Shown here: one piece after another, positions 1 to 7,267 of the stretch
How the letters are laid out: each line of letters opens with the position of its first letter
Position numbering within the stretch: position 1 is the stretch's first letter
NCBI GenBank assembly: GCA_003242085.1
Contig: QBML01000001.1
Location: forward strand, 1 to 64,000
Direction of reading: 5' to 3'
DNA from: Pseudanabaena frigida
Lineage (GTDB): Bacteria; Cyanobacteriota; Cyanobacteriia; Pseudanabaenales; Pseudanabaenaceae
Length of the DNA: 64,000 nt
The notes under the pieces: model-generated
Databases searched by the model: none
Told to the model about the DNA's origin: nothing
The model's input: the letters and a program-made list of their open reading frames with translations, nothing else
Translations under genes and position numbers: made by a program

Positions 1-4
1 TATT

Positions 5-69
5 TTTGCAAGAACCAAATAAAGAAAGGCGGCGCTTCGCGCCGCCTTTCTTTATTTGGTTCTTGCAAA
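5..69. repeat. 31-bp perfect palindrome, TTC loop
   Basis: Arms at 5-35 and 39-69 are exact reverse complements around a TTC loop, with a GGCGGCGC core. It belongs to the intergenic hairpin family of this window (GC-NNN-GC loop). It may terminate a gene lying to the left; there is no pronounced T-tract. Confidence 0.85.
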
Positions 70-186
70 GTAAAGCTTTTAACAAAAATATTATTTTTTG
101 CCTCATCCCAAAGCGCTGTAAGTGCATAATTAAATTTGCAGGCATAATCGGAAACTGTGCTTTCAAAATTTACGTCCTAGCAATTT

Positions 187-2448
187 ATGAAATCGCCACA
201 ACCTCCTTCACCACAATCAAAGCCCAAGCCCCCTAAATCCAAGTTGATGACTCAGCTCAATCAACTTACGCAGGTGGTTAACGGGGTATTAAAAATTAAT
301 CCCAAAGAGCGTGTTCCAAGGCTAGAAGTGCGCCGATCTCAAAAGGATAAGCCCGAAATTTATGACTTGGTAGGCGATCGCTACATATTAGGACGTAGTA
401 CAGGTAAATGCGATATTGTCGTGCAAACCCCATTGGTAAGCCAAGTTCACGCGCAACTAGTTCGCGATCGCACCCAGAAGAAAGCACAATTTATTTTGCA
501 AGATCAAGACTCGACTAATGGCATTTATCGAGATAAGCAGCGTTTAAAATCAGTGCCATTGCGTCACAAAATGAAAATTACGCTAGGTCCGCCAGAACTA
601 GCCGAAGCTGCAACGATTCGATACCTCGATCCGCCACCTTGGTACATTCGCACCGTTCAATACACGGGCATTGGCATTGGCGCGATCGCTGGGACGATCG
701 TTTTAGCGATCGGCATTGAGCTTGGACGCGTTCCCGACCTAAAACCCTTACCCGTTACTCAGCAAGGGCCAGTCGAAGTTTTGGCGGGTGATGGCATCAA
801 GCGACTCGATCCTACCGATATTGCTAACCATACTGAATATGGCACTTTTACTGAGTTTGGGAAATTCATTCCCGCCGCCGTAATTGCCTCTGAAGATACT
901 TCTTTTTATTGGAATATTGGTGTTGACCCCGTGGGCGTAGTACGGGCGATCGTCACTAATGTTCGCAGTCGTGGAGAACGCTTAGAAGGCGCTAGTACAA
1001 TTACGCAGCAATTGGCGCGAAACTTGCTAGGCAAGACTTATGTGGGCACTGATGACTCCGCAGGACGCAAATGGCGGGAAGCTGCGGCTGCGATTAAACT
1101 TAATTTCACCTATAACAAAGAAGAAATTCTCCGTCTCTATCTCAATCGTGCTTATACAGGTAATGGCGTGTATGGCTTTAAAGATGCAGCAAAACTCTAT
1201 TTTGGCAAAGAAGCTTCAGAATTGAATCTCTCAGAAGCCGCAACTCTAGTTGGGCTTTTGCCTTCACCAGAAACAATTAATCCATTTAAAAATAAAAATC
1301 TCGCGATCGAATATCGCGATCGCATTCTCAATCGCATGGCGGAATTGGGGATGATTACTGACAAAGATGCAGAAAGGGCAAGGCGATCGGTACTGATTCT
1401 CAATGAAGCTGCTAAGACTAAGCTGCAAGGCTCAGTAGCACCCTATTACTACAGTTATGTGTTTGAAGAGTTACAGGATATTCTCGGCGAAAACTTTGCA
1501 AGAGAAGGAAATCTGATCGTCGAGACCAATCTTGATATTGCCATGCAAAAGGCTTCTGATGATGCATTACGCGATGCCGTAGATCGCGATGGTGGCAGTT
1601 ATGGCTTCAGTCAAGGCGCGATCGTCACCCTGAATGCTAGCGATGGTTCGCTACTGGCAATGACTGGTGGTGTGGATTATAAAGCTAGCCAATTTAACCG
1701 CGCTGCCCAAGCATTGCGTCAACCAGGTTCAACTTTTAAGTTGTTTACCTACGCTGCTGCCGTCGATCGCGGAATTTCGCCAAGCAGTACCTATTCCTGT
1801 AGTGCTCTGTCAGGCGTTACGGGTTGTCATAACGGTGGCAGCGGATCGATTGACATGTATCGTGGCTTTGCTCTATCAGAAAATGTGGTCGCAGTAAGAA
1901 TTGCTGAGGCAACAGGTTTTGATAATATCGTCAAAATGGCAAGAACATTGGGCGTTACCGCCAAGCTGGATGCATCTAGCAATATGGTTCTAGGTGGAAA
2001 TGAAGTCAAAATCCTAGAAATGGCTGGAGCCTATGCCACAGTAGTCAATGAGGGCAAATACAACAAGCCTCACGCAATTAAACGCATTCTCGACAGTGCT
2101 GATTGCAAAAATCCCAAAGATCGTCAAACCTGTCGGGTCATTTTTGATGCTAGTACTTTTTTGAAACCACGTCAGGCGATCGATGCAGGGGTAGCTAGCA
2201 CTATGCTCGATATGATGCGCGGAGTTGTTCAGTATGGCACTGGTCGTGCTGCTGCCATTCCTCAAGGTACTGTCGTTGGGAAAACGGGAACGACAGACGA
2301 GGGACGCGATCTGTGGTTTATCGGAGCCGTGCCACGGAAAAATTTGGTTGCCGCTGTTTGGCTTGGTAATGATGAAGGAGTAACTAGTGGCTCAAGTGCA
2401 GTTGCAGCAAAGGTTTGGGGTGACTATATGCGCCAAGCAGTACGCTAG
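187..2448 (+). CDS. Class A penicillin-binding protein with N-terminal FHA domain
   Basis: Bifunctional peptidoglycan synthase acting at the outer face of the cytoplasmic membrane. An FHA-like domain lies at about residues 50-130 (YILGRS, then S-H-like and DSTNG motifs), followed by one membrane helix at about 155-180. The glycosyltransferase-51 domain follows, with catalytic Glu236 in ASEDTSFYW. The transpeptidase domain has GSTFK (nucleophile Ser about 515), SEN (about 564) and KTGTT (about 699). Class A PBPs with a cytosolic FHA domain are known from cyanobacteria; phosphothreonine recognition probably ties the enzyme to Ser/Thr kinase signalling. The ATG at 187 is used; an in-frame ATG at 247 (MTQLNQL) is possible. 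A terminator hairpin follows the stop. Confidence 0.93.
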   Translation: MKSPQPPSPQSKPKPPKSKLMTQLNQLTQVVNGVLKINPKERVPRLEVRRSQKDKPEIYDLVGDRYILGRSTGKCDIVVQTPLVSQVHAQLVRDRTQKKAQFILQDQDSTNGIYRDKQRLKSVPLRHKMKITLGPPELAEAATIRYLDPPPWYIRTVQYTGIGIGAIAGTIVLAIGIELGRVPDLKPLPVTQQGPVEVLAGDGIKRLDPTDIANHTEYGTFTEFGKFIPAAVIASEDTSFYWNIGVDPVGVVRAIVTNVRSRGERLEGASTITQQLARNLLGKTYVGTDDSAGRKWREAAAAIKLNFTYNKEEILRLYLNRAYTGNGVYGFKDAAKLYFGKEASELNLSEAATLVGLLPSPETINPFKNKNLAIEYRDRILNRMAELGMITDKDAERARRSVLILNEAAKTKLQGSVAPYYYSYVFEELQDILGENFAREGNLIVETNLDIAMQKASDDALRDAVDRDGGSYGFSQGAIVTLNASDGSLLAMTGGVDYKASQFNRAAQALRQPGSTFKLFTYAAAVDRGISPSSTYSCSALSGVTGCHNGGSGSIDMYRGFALSENVVAVRIAEATGFDNIVKMARTLGVTAKLDASSNMVLGGNEVKILEMAGAYATVVNEGKYNKPHAIKRILDSADCKNPKDRQTCRVIFDASTFLKPRQAIDAGVASTMLDMMRGVVQYGTGRAAAIPQGTVVGKTGTTDEGRDLWFIGAVPRKNLVAAVWLGNDEGVTSGSSAVAAKVWGDYMRQAVR

Positions 2449-2485
2449 AAAAAGAAAGAATACGCTCTGCATATTCTTTCTTTTT
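2449..2485 (+). terminator. Terminator after the PBP gene
   Basis: Arms 2449-2462 and 2472-2485 pair perfectly (14 bp) and the right arm runs into a T-tract. It starts directly after the stop codon at 2446-2448. Confidence 0.75.
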
Positions 2486-2637
2486 TAAAAACTTTTGCGA
2501 AAGTTTTGTCAAAACCGCTTGACGACTGCCATAGGTGCTGTAGTATTGATTCCGACTTATTAATTGAAACGGTGCTTTGCACCAATCCAATCCCCAAAAA
2601 TTACGACTCAATCCCAAGCGATATAGGAGCTACATCT

Positions 2638-2916
2638 GTGAATAAAGGTGAACTAGTAGATGCGATCGCCGAAAAGGTATCCGTCTCTAAAAAGAATATT
2701 GAAGTTATCGTTACTGCTGCCCTCGAATCCATTGTTGATGCTGTTGCTGATGGCGATCGCGTGACTCTAGTTGGATTTGGTTCATTCGAGCCTCGCGAAC
2801 GCCAAGAACGTGAAGGTCGTAACCCTCGCACTGGCGAAAAAATGGTCATCGCCGCTACCCGCGTTCCTGCTTTCTCTGCTGGCAAACAATTCAAAGAAAA
2901 AGTAGTTGAAGACTAA
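2638..2916 (+). CDS. hup: HU-family DNA-binding protein
   Basis: Histone-like nucleoid protein of 92 residues that bends DNA as a dimer. The sequence has the HU start (NKGELVDAIAEK), the hydrophobic helices, GFGSFE, and the beta-arm signature GRNPRTGEKMVI followed by PAFSAGKQFK. The start chosen is GTG at 2638, preceded by GGAG about 10 nt upstream and giving the normal HU length. An upstream ATG in the same frame (2506) would add 44 residues with no HU similarity. A perfect palindrome follows the gene and probably ends transcription. Confidence 0.93.
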   Translation: MNKGELVDAIAEKVSVSKKNIEVIVTAALESIVDAVADGDRVTLVGFGSFEPRERQEREGRNPRTGEKMVIAATRVPAFSAGKQFKEKVVED

Positions 2917-2932
2917 ACAAACTCTTTGAAAT

Positions 2933-2978
2933 CTACAAACGTAGACAAGGGGCTTAAGCCCCTTGTCTACGTTTGTAG
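2933..2978. terminator. 23-bp loopless palindrome after hup
   Basis: Positions 2933-2955 and 2956-2978 are exact reverse complements with no spacer, containing AAGGGGCTT. The location 16 bp after the hup stop suggests a terminator. The same AAGGGGCT core recurs at 50096-50117. Confidence 0.7.
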
Positions 2979-2997
2979 CAAAGTAAGTTTTGCTATA

Positions 2998-3044
2998 CAC
3001 AAAAGATGAGTTGCGGCGCTTCGCGCCGCAACTCATCTTTTGTG
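2998..3044. repeat. 22-bp perfect palindrome, TTC loop
   Basis: Arms 2998-3019 and 3023-3044 pair exactly around TTC, with core GCGGCGC. It is flanked by TTTTGCTATA on the left and GATTTGTCCTA on the right, sequences that also flank the palindromes at 45824 and 53166. Confidence 0.8.
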
Positions 3045-3101
3045 GTTTGATTTGTCCTAGTTATCTCTTGCGTTGCTATATATAGATCCTAAAATTGGTG
3101 G

Positions 3102-3143
3102 GGCTTCGCTCAGCCAGCAATCCAAGTTGGCTGAGCGAAGCCG
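3102..3143. repeat. Inverted repeat with GCTTCGCTCAGCC arms
   Basis: Arms of about 15 bp read GGCTTCGCTCAGCC and its complement, with a 12-nt spacer. The same TCGCTCAGCC arms border the element at 53125-53270, so this is a dispersed repeat. Confidence 0.7.
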
Positions 3144-3169
3144 AAGCTTGTACTATTTCCATAGATGAA

Positions 3170-3275
3170 TTACAGCGCTTTGCACTCAAACCCCAATCAA
3201 TAAAAAATTTGAAAGCTTTGCCTCGCAAAGCTTTCAAATTTTTTATTGTGGTTCGCTTAATCGGTAATTGCTGTA
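3170..3275. repeat. Dispersed palindromic element, TTACAGCGC type (copy 1)
   Basis: The element begins TTACAGCGCTTTGC and ends GGTAATTGCTGTA, so its ends are partly complementary. Inside is a 24-bp perfect hairpin (3198-3221 and 3225-3248, loop CTC). Ends are shared with copies at 4449, 17242 and 18100 while the hairpin arms differ completely. Confidence 0.75.
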
Positions 3276-3285
3276 CTAATGCTAT

Positions 3286-3334
3286 AGATAAAATTTAAAA
3301 AGCCTTGCTAAGCAAGGCTTTTTAAATTTTATCT
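3286..3334. repeat. 23-bp perfect palindrome, TAA loop
   Basis: Arms 3286-3308 and 3312-3334 are exact complements with the core CCTTGC-TAA-GCAAGG. It sits in the 467-bp gap between hup and the glycosyltransferase, which is filled almost entirely by palindromes. Confidence 0.8.
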
Positions 3335-3383
3335 GGGTTGAGTCTAAGCGCTATAATTTGGGCAAATGCTTAGGAGAAACTTT

Positions 3384-4325
3384 GTGTCGGAAATGTTTTG
3401 GTCAGTGGTTGTACCAACCTATAATCGCCTGCCAATTTTGCAAAAATGTCTTGCCGCATTAGAAAAACAGACCATAACTCAGCCTTACGAGATTCTCGTC
3501 ATTGATGATGGTTCATCCGATGGCACGGTGGAATTTTTGAGAGCAAATAGCGATCGCTATCCGCACCTCCGCCTCTTAACCCAAGACCACGCCGCCGCCG
3601 CGACAGCCCGTAACTATGGCATTGAATCTGCACTAGGCAAATATATTGCCTTTGTCGATAGTGATATTACCGTCAATCCTGAATATCTCCAAGCGCATAC
3701 CGAAACCCTAGCTCAGGGCGATAAAGTCTACAGCTACGGGAGAATTATCGATACTAGTAACCTTGAAGCCCCTGATTCCGAACCTGTGTCCACAGTTCCC
3801 TATTTCACTGCTGCGTTGTTTGATACTTGTAATTTAGCGATCGCCCGTAAATGGTTGATCGAGGCTGGAAAATTTGATACTGGTTTCTTCCAGTATGGTT
3901 GGGAGGATTTTGAGTTGGGAATGCGGGTTAAAAAGCTGGGGCTAAAACGCTTGACCTGTGCAGGTGCGATCGCTTTCCATTACCATGCTAAATTCTCCAT
4001 TGATAAAATGCCACGTTTGCTCGATCTAGAGGAACAACGCGGCAGAATGAGCATTATCTTCTATCAAAAACATCCCACATGGGAAGTCAAGTTAATGATC
4101 CAAAAAACTTGGCTACATTTAGCGCTCTGGGGCATTCTCACCCTGGGCGGTACGCTCAACGATCGCACGCTGAAGCCTCTATTAACATGGCTATGCGATC
4201 GGGGGAAATCTGAAATCGCAATGGAAATCTTTCGTATTTATATGAACTGGTACACCGTAATTTGGATGTATCGAAATTGGGATAAAGAAAGCAAATTACT
4301 TTTTGGTAATGCAAGTGCGCGGTAA
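3384..4325 (+). CDS. Family 2 glycosyltransferase
   Basis: GT-A fold glycosyltransferase that moves a sugar from a nucleotide donor to an unknown acceptor. It has the N-terminal SVVVPTYNR strand, IDDGSSDGT and VDSDI (the metal-binding DxD region), and QYGWEDFELGMRV, a typical ED acceptor-site motif. GTG at 3384 is preferred because AGGAGA lies 6 nt upstream; ATG at 3366 would put that sequence inside the gene. No strong transmembrane segment is visible. Neighbours give no pathway, so the product could belong to exopolysaccharide, glycolipid or protein glycosylation. Confidence 0.88.
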   Translation: MSEMFWSVVVPTYNRLPILQKCLAALEKQTITQPYEILVIDDGSSDGTVEFLRANSDRYPHLRLLTQDHAAAATARNYGIESALGKYIAFVDSDITVNPEYLQAHTETLAQGDKVYSYGRIIDTSNLEAPDSEPVSTVPYFTAALFDTCNLAIARKWLIEAGKFDTGFFQYGWEDFELGMRVKKLGLKRLTCAGAIAFHYHAKFSIDKMPRLLDLEEQRGRMSIIFYQKHPTWEVKLMIQKTWLHLALWGILTLGGTLNDRTLKPLLTWLCDRGKSEIAMEIFRIYMNWYTVIWMYRNWDKESKLLFGNASAR

Positions 4326-4364
4326 CTCGATTGGCGATCGCGTAATGATTATTGATACTCTTCA

Positions 4365-4417
4365 AAACCCAAATAAATAGAGGCGGCGCTTCGCGCCGCC
4401 TCTATTTATTTGGGTTT
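4365..4417. repeat. 25-bp perfect palindrome, TTC loop
   Basis: Arms 4365-4389 and 4393-4417 pair exactly, with core GGCGGCGC-TTC. Its sequence is nearly identical to the palindrome at 45824-45878, including AAACCC ends and the flanking CAAAACTTT-ATTG, so the two are copies of one repeat. Confidence 0.85.
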
Positions 4418-4448
4418 AATGTTCCAAACAAAACTTTTATTGCCATAC

Positions 4449-4540
4449 TTACAGAGCTTTGTGCTCAAACCCAAACCGAGAAAAAACTTAAAAGCGTTGC
4501 AAAGCAACGCTTTTAAGTTTTTTCTCGGTAACTACTGTAA
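4449..4540. repeat. Dispersed palindromic element, TTACAG type (copy 2)
   Basis: Ends TTACAGAGCTTTG and AACTACTGTAA enclose a 26-bp perfect hairpin (4475-4500 and 4504-4529, loop AAA). The outer sequence matches the element at 3170-3275 whereas the arms are unrelated. Confidence 0.75.
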
Positions 4541-4578
4541 TTAGGGACTAAATAAATTTGCGATCGCTATTGCATTCT

Positions 4579-4670
4579 TGTAGTACGTGTAGTATAAATG
4601 TAGTACAGCGTAGTTCAAGCGCGTAGAACGCCTAGCCTGATCGCTACTACAAGTACTACTCAAGTAGTTG
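4579..4670. promoter_or_regulatory. Cluster of TGTAGTAY sites upstream of the tRNA-like array
   Basis: TGTAGTAC at 4579-4586, TGTAGTAT at 4588-4595 and TGTAGTAC at 4599-4606 are direct repeats spaced 9 and 11 bp. Opposite-strand relatives follow: CTACTACA at 4644-4651 and GTACTACT at 4653-4660. The same octamer is clustered on the upstream side of the second tRNA array (18021-18049) and forms a palindrome before the RHH gene (19803-19820). An operator is the simplest reading; binding is inferred. Confidence 0.6.
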
Positions 4671-4689
4671 TATAGCAATTGGGAAAGGA

Positions 4690-4815
4690 GATGCAGCCTC
4701 GCAAACTGCTGAAATTCCTTTATGCATTGACTTGCCTTTATGGGCTGAAGCATTCAGGGTTATTGCTACCAACAGATGCTGCTTGTTCGCAAGTGGCATC
4801 TATCCACAAATCAGA
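4690..4815 (+). ncRNA. Possible degenerate fifth tRNA-like element
   Basis: AGGGTTATTG at 4756-4765 matches the AGGGTTATCG core of the four elements downstream. As in those, it is preceded by a short GC hairpin (GCC-TTTAT-GGGC) and followed by an anticodon-loop-like CTACCAA. A 10-bp stem with loop GTTCGC occupies the place of the variable or T arm. I cannot close an acceptor stem, so the ends are approximate and this may be a decayed copy. Confidence 0.35.
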
Positions 4816-4868
4816 ACTCCTAATAATTGTAATTTTGCCGTAAGCAAAATTACAATTCGATAAACTAT

Positions 4869-4992
4869 TGACGGGTAGCTCAGTGGTAGAGCATTGAAAA
4901 CATCCTTTTTCGTCACTTACCTGCAAAGGTCGCAGATTTAGGGTTATCGCCTGAAACGCCAAGTGTCGGGGGTTCGAGTCCCTCTCCGTCAA
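4869..4992 (+). tRNA. Interrupted tRNA-Phe(GAA)-like gene with 52-nt insertion (element A)
   Basis: Acceptor strands 4869-4875 and 4985-4991 pair over 7 bp. The D arm is 4878-4892, the T arm GGGGG-TTCGAGT-CCCTC is 4968-4984, and A4992 is the discriminator. Between D and T arms are 75 nt instead of about 23. Removing 4897-4948 joins TTG to GC, giving TTGGC-CTGAAAC-GCCAA: a perfect 5-bp anticodon stem, anticodon GAA, a 5-nt variable loop and a canonical 72-nt tRNA. The insertion contains an ACCT-GCAA-AGGT hairpin (4919-4930) and ends AGGGTTATC. No known bacterial intron class fits 52 nt. It may be a spliced tRNA or a tRNA-mimicking Y-type RNA. Confidence 0.65.
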
Positions 4993-5020
4993 TTGGGAGT
5001 TTGATTTTGAGCAATGTGTT

Positions 5021-5180
5021 GGAGAGATAGTTATGCGATCGCAATCGAAACTTCTCTTTACCCTAGATTACTATGTGGCGCTTTGCGCCATGAAGTAATT
5101 AAAGGGACGAATTGGCGAGGGTTATCGCTTTGGTTGCATCACTTCCATGAGGTGATTGGGTTCAATTCCCATCCCTTCCT
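5021..5180 (+). ncRNA. Interrupted tRNA-like RNA, degenerate (element B)
   Basis: The T arm (TTCAATT loop, 5161-5167), an 8-bp variable-arm hairpin (5138-5156) and AGGGTTATCG (5118-5127) followed by TTTGGTT, a proline-type anticodon loop, are clear. The acceptor pairs only about 5 of 7 positions with 5021-5027. The candidate D loop carries a HIP1 octamer (GCGATCGC). The GNRA hairpin of the other copies is replaced by a palindrome with GGCGC-TTT-GCGCC. The 5' half is uncertain. Confidence 0.4.
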
Positions 5181-5249
5181 AAACTAGATGTTTTGCCTGC
5201 TGGTTGCCATCTCTCCTTAACAAAGCCCAAAATCAAAATTCCAATCTTG

Positions 5250-5370
5250 GGGTGGATAGTTCAACTGGTAGAACACACTTTTGCCCGCAAGGGACGCAGA
5301 CTCAGGGTTATCGCTTCTAACGATCACACCCCTTTGTCGCGAGATGTGGGTTCGAGTCCCATTCCACCCC
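5250..5370 (+). ncRNA. Interrupted tRNA-like RNA (element C)
   Basis: GGGTGGA (5250-5256) pairs perfectly with TCCACCC (5363-5369). The D arm GTTC/GAAC is 5259-5274 and the T arm with TTCGAGT is 5346-5362. The central part has CCC-GCAA-GGG (5284-5293), then CGCAGA and AGGGTTATCG (5304-5313), followed by CTTCTAA inside an ATCG/CGAT hairpin, which would be a UCU anticodon loop. About 25 nt separate that loop from the T stem, so it is class II-like or rearranged. I cannot restore a full anticodon stem by simple excision. Confidence 0.5.
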
Positions 5371-5427
5371 CTCTAAAAGTTTTTAGCTGTTAGCAATTAG
5401 CAGTCAGCTTTTAGTTGTTCAAATTCT

Positions 5428-5564
5428 CGGCAGGTGGCGAAAATTGGTAAACGCACTTGAAAAACAACCTTTATAGAATCCCTTGTCTGCAAAGACCGAA
5501 CTGTAGAGGGTTATCGGGTTCAAACAGTCGAAAGATTTTGTAGGTTCGAGTCCTACCCTGCCGA
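5428..5564 (+). ncRNA. Interrupted tRNA-like RNA, class II (element D)
   Basis: CGGCAGG (5428-5434) pairs with CCTGCCG (5557-5563). The D arm is leucine-like (GCG/CGC, loop with GGTA), the T arm is 5540-5556, and a variable-arm hairpin with GAAA loop lies just before it. The insertion begins AAAACAACCTTT at 5461, like AAAACATCCTTT in element A. It contains GTCT-GCAA-AGAC (5485-5496) and ends AGGGTTATC (5507-5515). TTCAAAC with a possible CAA anticodon follows, but no clean spliced anticodon stem is evident. It ends 66 bp before the Ro60 gene. Confidence 0.5.
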
Positions 5565-5630
5565 TTCCTTCTCTTTGGTCGAGGCGAAGGAAGTTCTCTT
5601 TACTTTTTCCCTTACGGGACGGAGAATGTC

Positions 5631-7235
5631 ATGTCTTATAAATTTTTATTCCAGAAACCTAAAGGTACACCTCAAACTCAAGCGATCGCAGGTCGTGAAA
5701 CGGAAATGATCCAAGGGCGATCGGGTGGCTTTGCCTTTGATGCGGGTATCTGGCGCATGTTGCGTCGTTGCTTGCTGATTGGTACGGCTCAAAGCACCTA
5801 CTACGCTGGCAAGCATGAACTGTCCGCCGATTTCATCGATACGGTACAGAAATGTGTCGCCGAAGATGCCGATCGCGTGAAGAGCGAAATTCTCTATGCT
5901 AGCGATGGTCGTGCGGTGAATAACAGCGCTCCTATTCTGGCTCTAGTCTTGCTATCGATGGGCGACAGCCAAGCGGCGAAACGGAACTTTATGGAAATAT
6001 TTCCGCAAGTTGTCCGTACAGGTAGCCATTTCCATGAATGGATGAACTACACCAAGTCCATGCGTGGCTTCGGTAAAGTCATTCGTGAAAGCGGTAAGGC
6101 ATGGCTCTCCAATCCCGATACCAAGGCGCTCGCCTATCAATTGCTGAAGTACCAACAACGGCAAGGCTTCTCGCACCGTGATGCGTTGCGTTTGTTTCAC
6201 GTTAAGCCTGAAACCGACGATCAACAAGCGCTCTATCAATGGGTGGTCAAGGGTTGGGATGAACTTCCTTCGCAAGTACCTTCGGGAGCACTAGCGCAAA
6301 TCTGGTGGTATGAATGGCTGAAGCGCAATCCAGACAAGACCCATGAAGCGATCGCAAAGGGTAAACTCACCCATGAAATGGCGGCTCCCATCGGACAGAT
6401 GGATATGCGTGCATGGCAGTTGCTCTTTAACGAAATGCCCATTGGTGCATTGTTGCGAAACCTTGGCTCCTTGACGGAACTTGGTGTCTTGACGGCAAAA
6501 AACAAGGATAACTTGAAGCGTGTTGCCAATGTATTGAACAATCGCGATCGCCTGAAAAAGGGACGCATTCACCCCATTGATGTTTTGAAAGCCCTCAAGA
6601 CCTATCATTCTGGTGGTGCGCTCGGACGTAGCCAAAAGACTTGGGAACCAATTCCTCGCATTGTCGATATTCTGGAAACTGCTCTGGAAATGTCCTTCGA
6701 TGCGATCGCGCCTACGGGTGCGACTTTCCTCCATGCGATCGATGTGTCGGGTTCGATGGCTTACTACACCGTTAGTTCCATCGGCTTGACCTGCTGCGAA
6801 ATCGCGGCAACGATGGCTTTGGCAACGGTAAAGGCAGAAACCAACTATGCGATCCGTGGATTTGCGACCGACTTCCGCGATTTGGGAATTACCAAAAAGG
6901 ATTCCTTCACATCGGCAATGCAGAAAGCATCGAACCAAAACTTCGGTGGTACAGATGCGTCGGTGGCTTACGATTGGGCGATTAAGAATAAGTTCTATGC
7001 GGATGTGTTCTGCTTCTGGACTGATTCCGAATCTTGGGCAGGTCGTCGTCATCCTAGTGAAGCGTTGGCTGAATATCGCCGCAAGGTGAACGCTAATGCG
7101 AAGGCAATCTATGTGACCTTGGCTCCCTATAAGCTTTCGCTAGTCGATCCCAAAGATCCTAATTCTTGGGATATGGGAGGTTTCGATCCTGCAATGCCCC
7201 GTGCAATCCAAATGGTAGCAATGGGTGAAGTCTAA
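5631..7235 (+). CDS. rsr: Ro60-type TROVE domain protein
   Basis: Ring-shaped RNA-binding protein homologous to human Ro60 and Deinococcus Rsr. The N-terminal two thirds (about 1-350) is the helical TROVE domain (GRETEMIQGRSGGFAFDAG near the start). The C-terminal von Willebrand A domain has the MIDAS motif DVSGSM at 371-376, a Thr in FGGTDAS and the Asp of FWTDSE at 465. Family members bind misfolded RNAs and Y RNAs and can gate exonucleases; bacterial YrlA Y RNAs mimic tRNA. Here the gene directly follows four tRNA-like RNAs, probably its ligands or substrates. Length 534 residues is normal. No RtcB/RtcA RNA-repair genes are adjacent. The 3' end shares a bidirectional terminator with the next gene. 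Confidence 0.92.
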   Translation: MSYKFLFQKPKGTPQTQAIAGRETEMIQGRSGGFAFDAGIWRMLRRCLLIGTAQSTYYAGKHELSADFIDTVQKCVAEDADRVKSEILYASDGRAVNNSAPILALVLLSMGDSQAAKRNFMEIFPQVVRTGSHFHEWMNYTKSMRGFGKVIRESGKAWLSNPDTKALAYQLLKYQQRQGFSHRDALRLFHVKPETDDQQALYQWVVKGWDELPSQVPSGALAQIWWYEWLKRNPDKTHEAIAKGKLTHEMAAPIGQMDMRAWQLLFNEMPIGALLRNLGSLTELGVLTAKNKDNLKRVANVLNNRDRLKKGRIHPIDVLKALKTYHSGGALGRSQKTWEPIPRIVDILETALEMSFDAIAPTGATFLHAIDVSGSMAYYTVSSIGLTCCEIAATMALATVKAETNYAIRGFATDFRDLGITKKDSFTSAMQKASNQNFGGTDASVAYDWAIKNKFYADVFCFWTDSESWAGRRHPSEALAEYRRKVNANAKAIYVTLAPYKLSLVDPKDPNSWDMGGFDPAMPRAIQMVAMGEV

Positions 7236-7266
7236 AAAAAGGAGTCGCAAAGCGACTCCTTTTTTT
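7234..7266. terminator. Bidirectional terminator between convergent genes
   Basis: Arms 7234-7248 and 7252-7266 (15 bp, loop AAA) have A7 on one side and T7 on the other, so the hairpin works as a Rho-independent terminator in both directions. It includes the last bases of the Ro60 stop codon. Confidence 0.85.
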
Positions 7267-7267
7267 G

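Noticed and set aside
2506-2637. N-terminal extension of the HU protein
   Set aside because: The 44 residues are unlike HU and a ribosome-binding site lies before GTG 2638.
4579-4670. CRISPR repeats
   Set aside because: The TGTAGTAY sites are 8 bp with irregular short spacing, far below CRISPR repeat length, and no cas genes occur in the window.
4869-5564. Group I introns in the tRNA-like genes
   Set aside because: The insertions are about 50-75 nt and lack the P, Q, R and S core elements; known cyanobacterial tRNA group I introns exceed 200 nt and sit in the anticodon loop.
4869-5564. Standard YrlA-type Y RNAs
   Set aside because: YrlA has a Ro-binding stem formed by its ends with an internal tRNA-like module; here the ends form a complete tRNA acceptor stem. 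The link to Ro60 is kept as a hypothesis, not an identification.
6291-7052. 253-residue minus-strand reading frame within the Ro60 gene
   Set aside because: It is a shadow of the TROVE/vWA coding sequence, whose motifs are intact on the plus strand.
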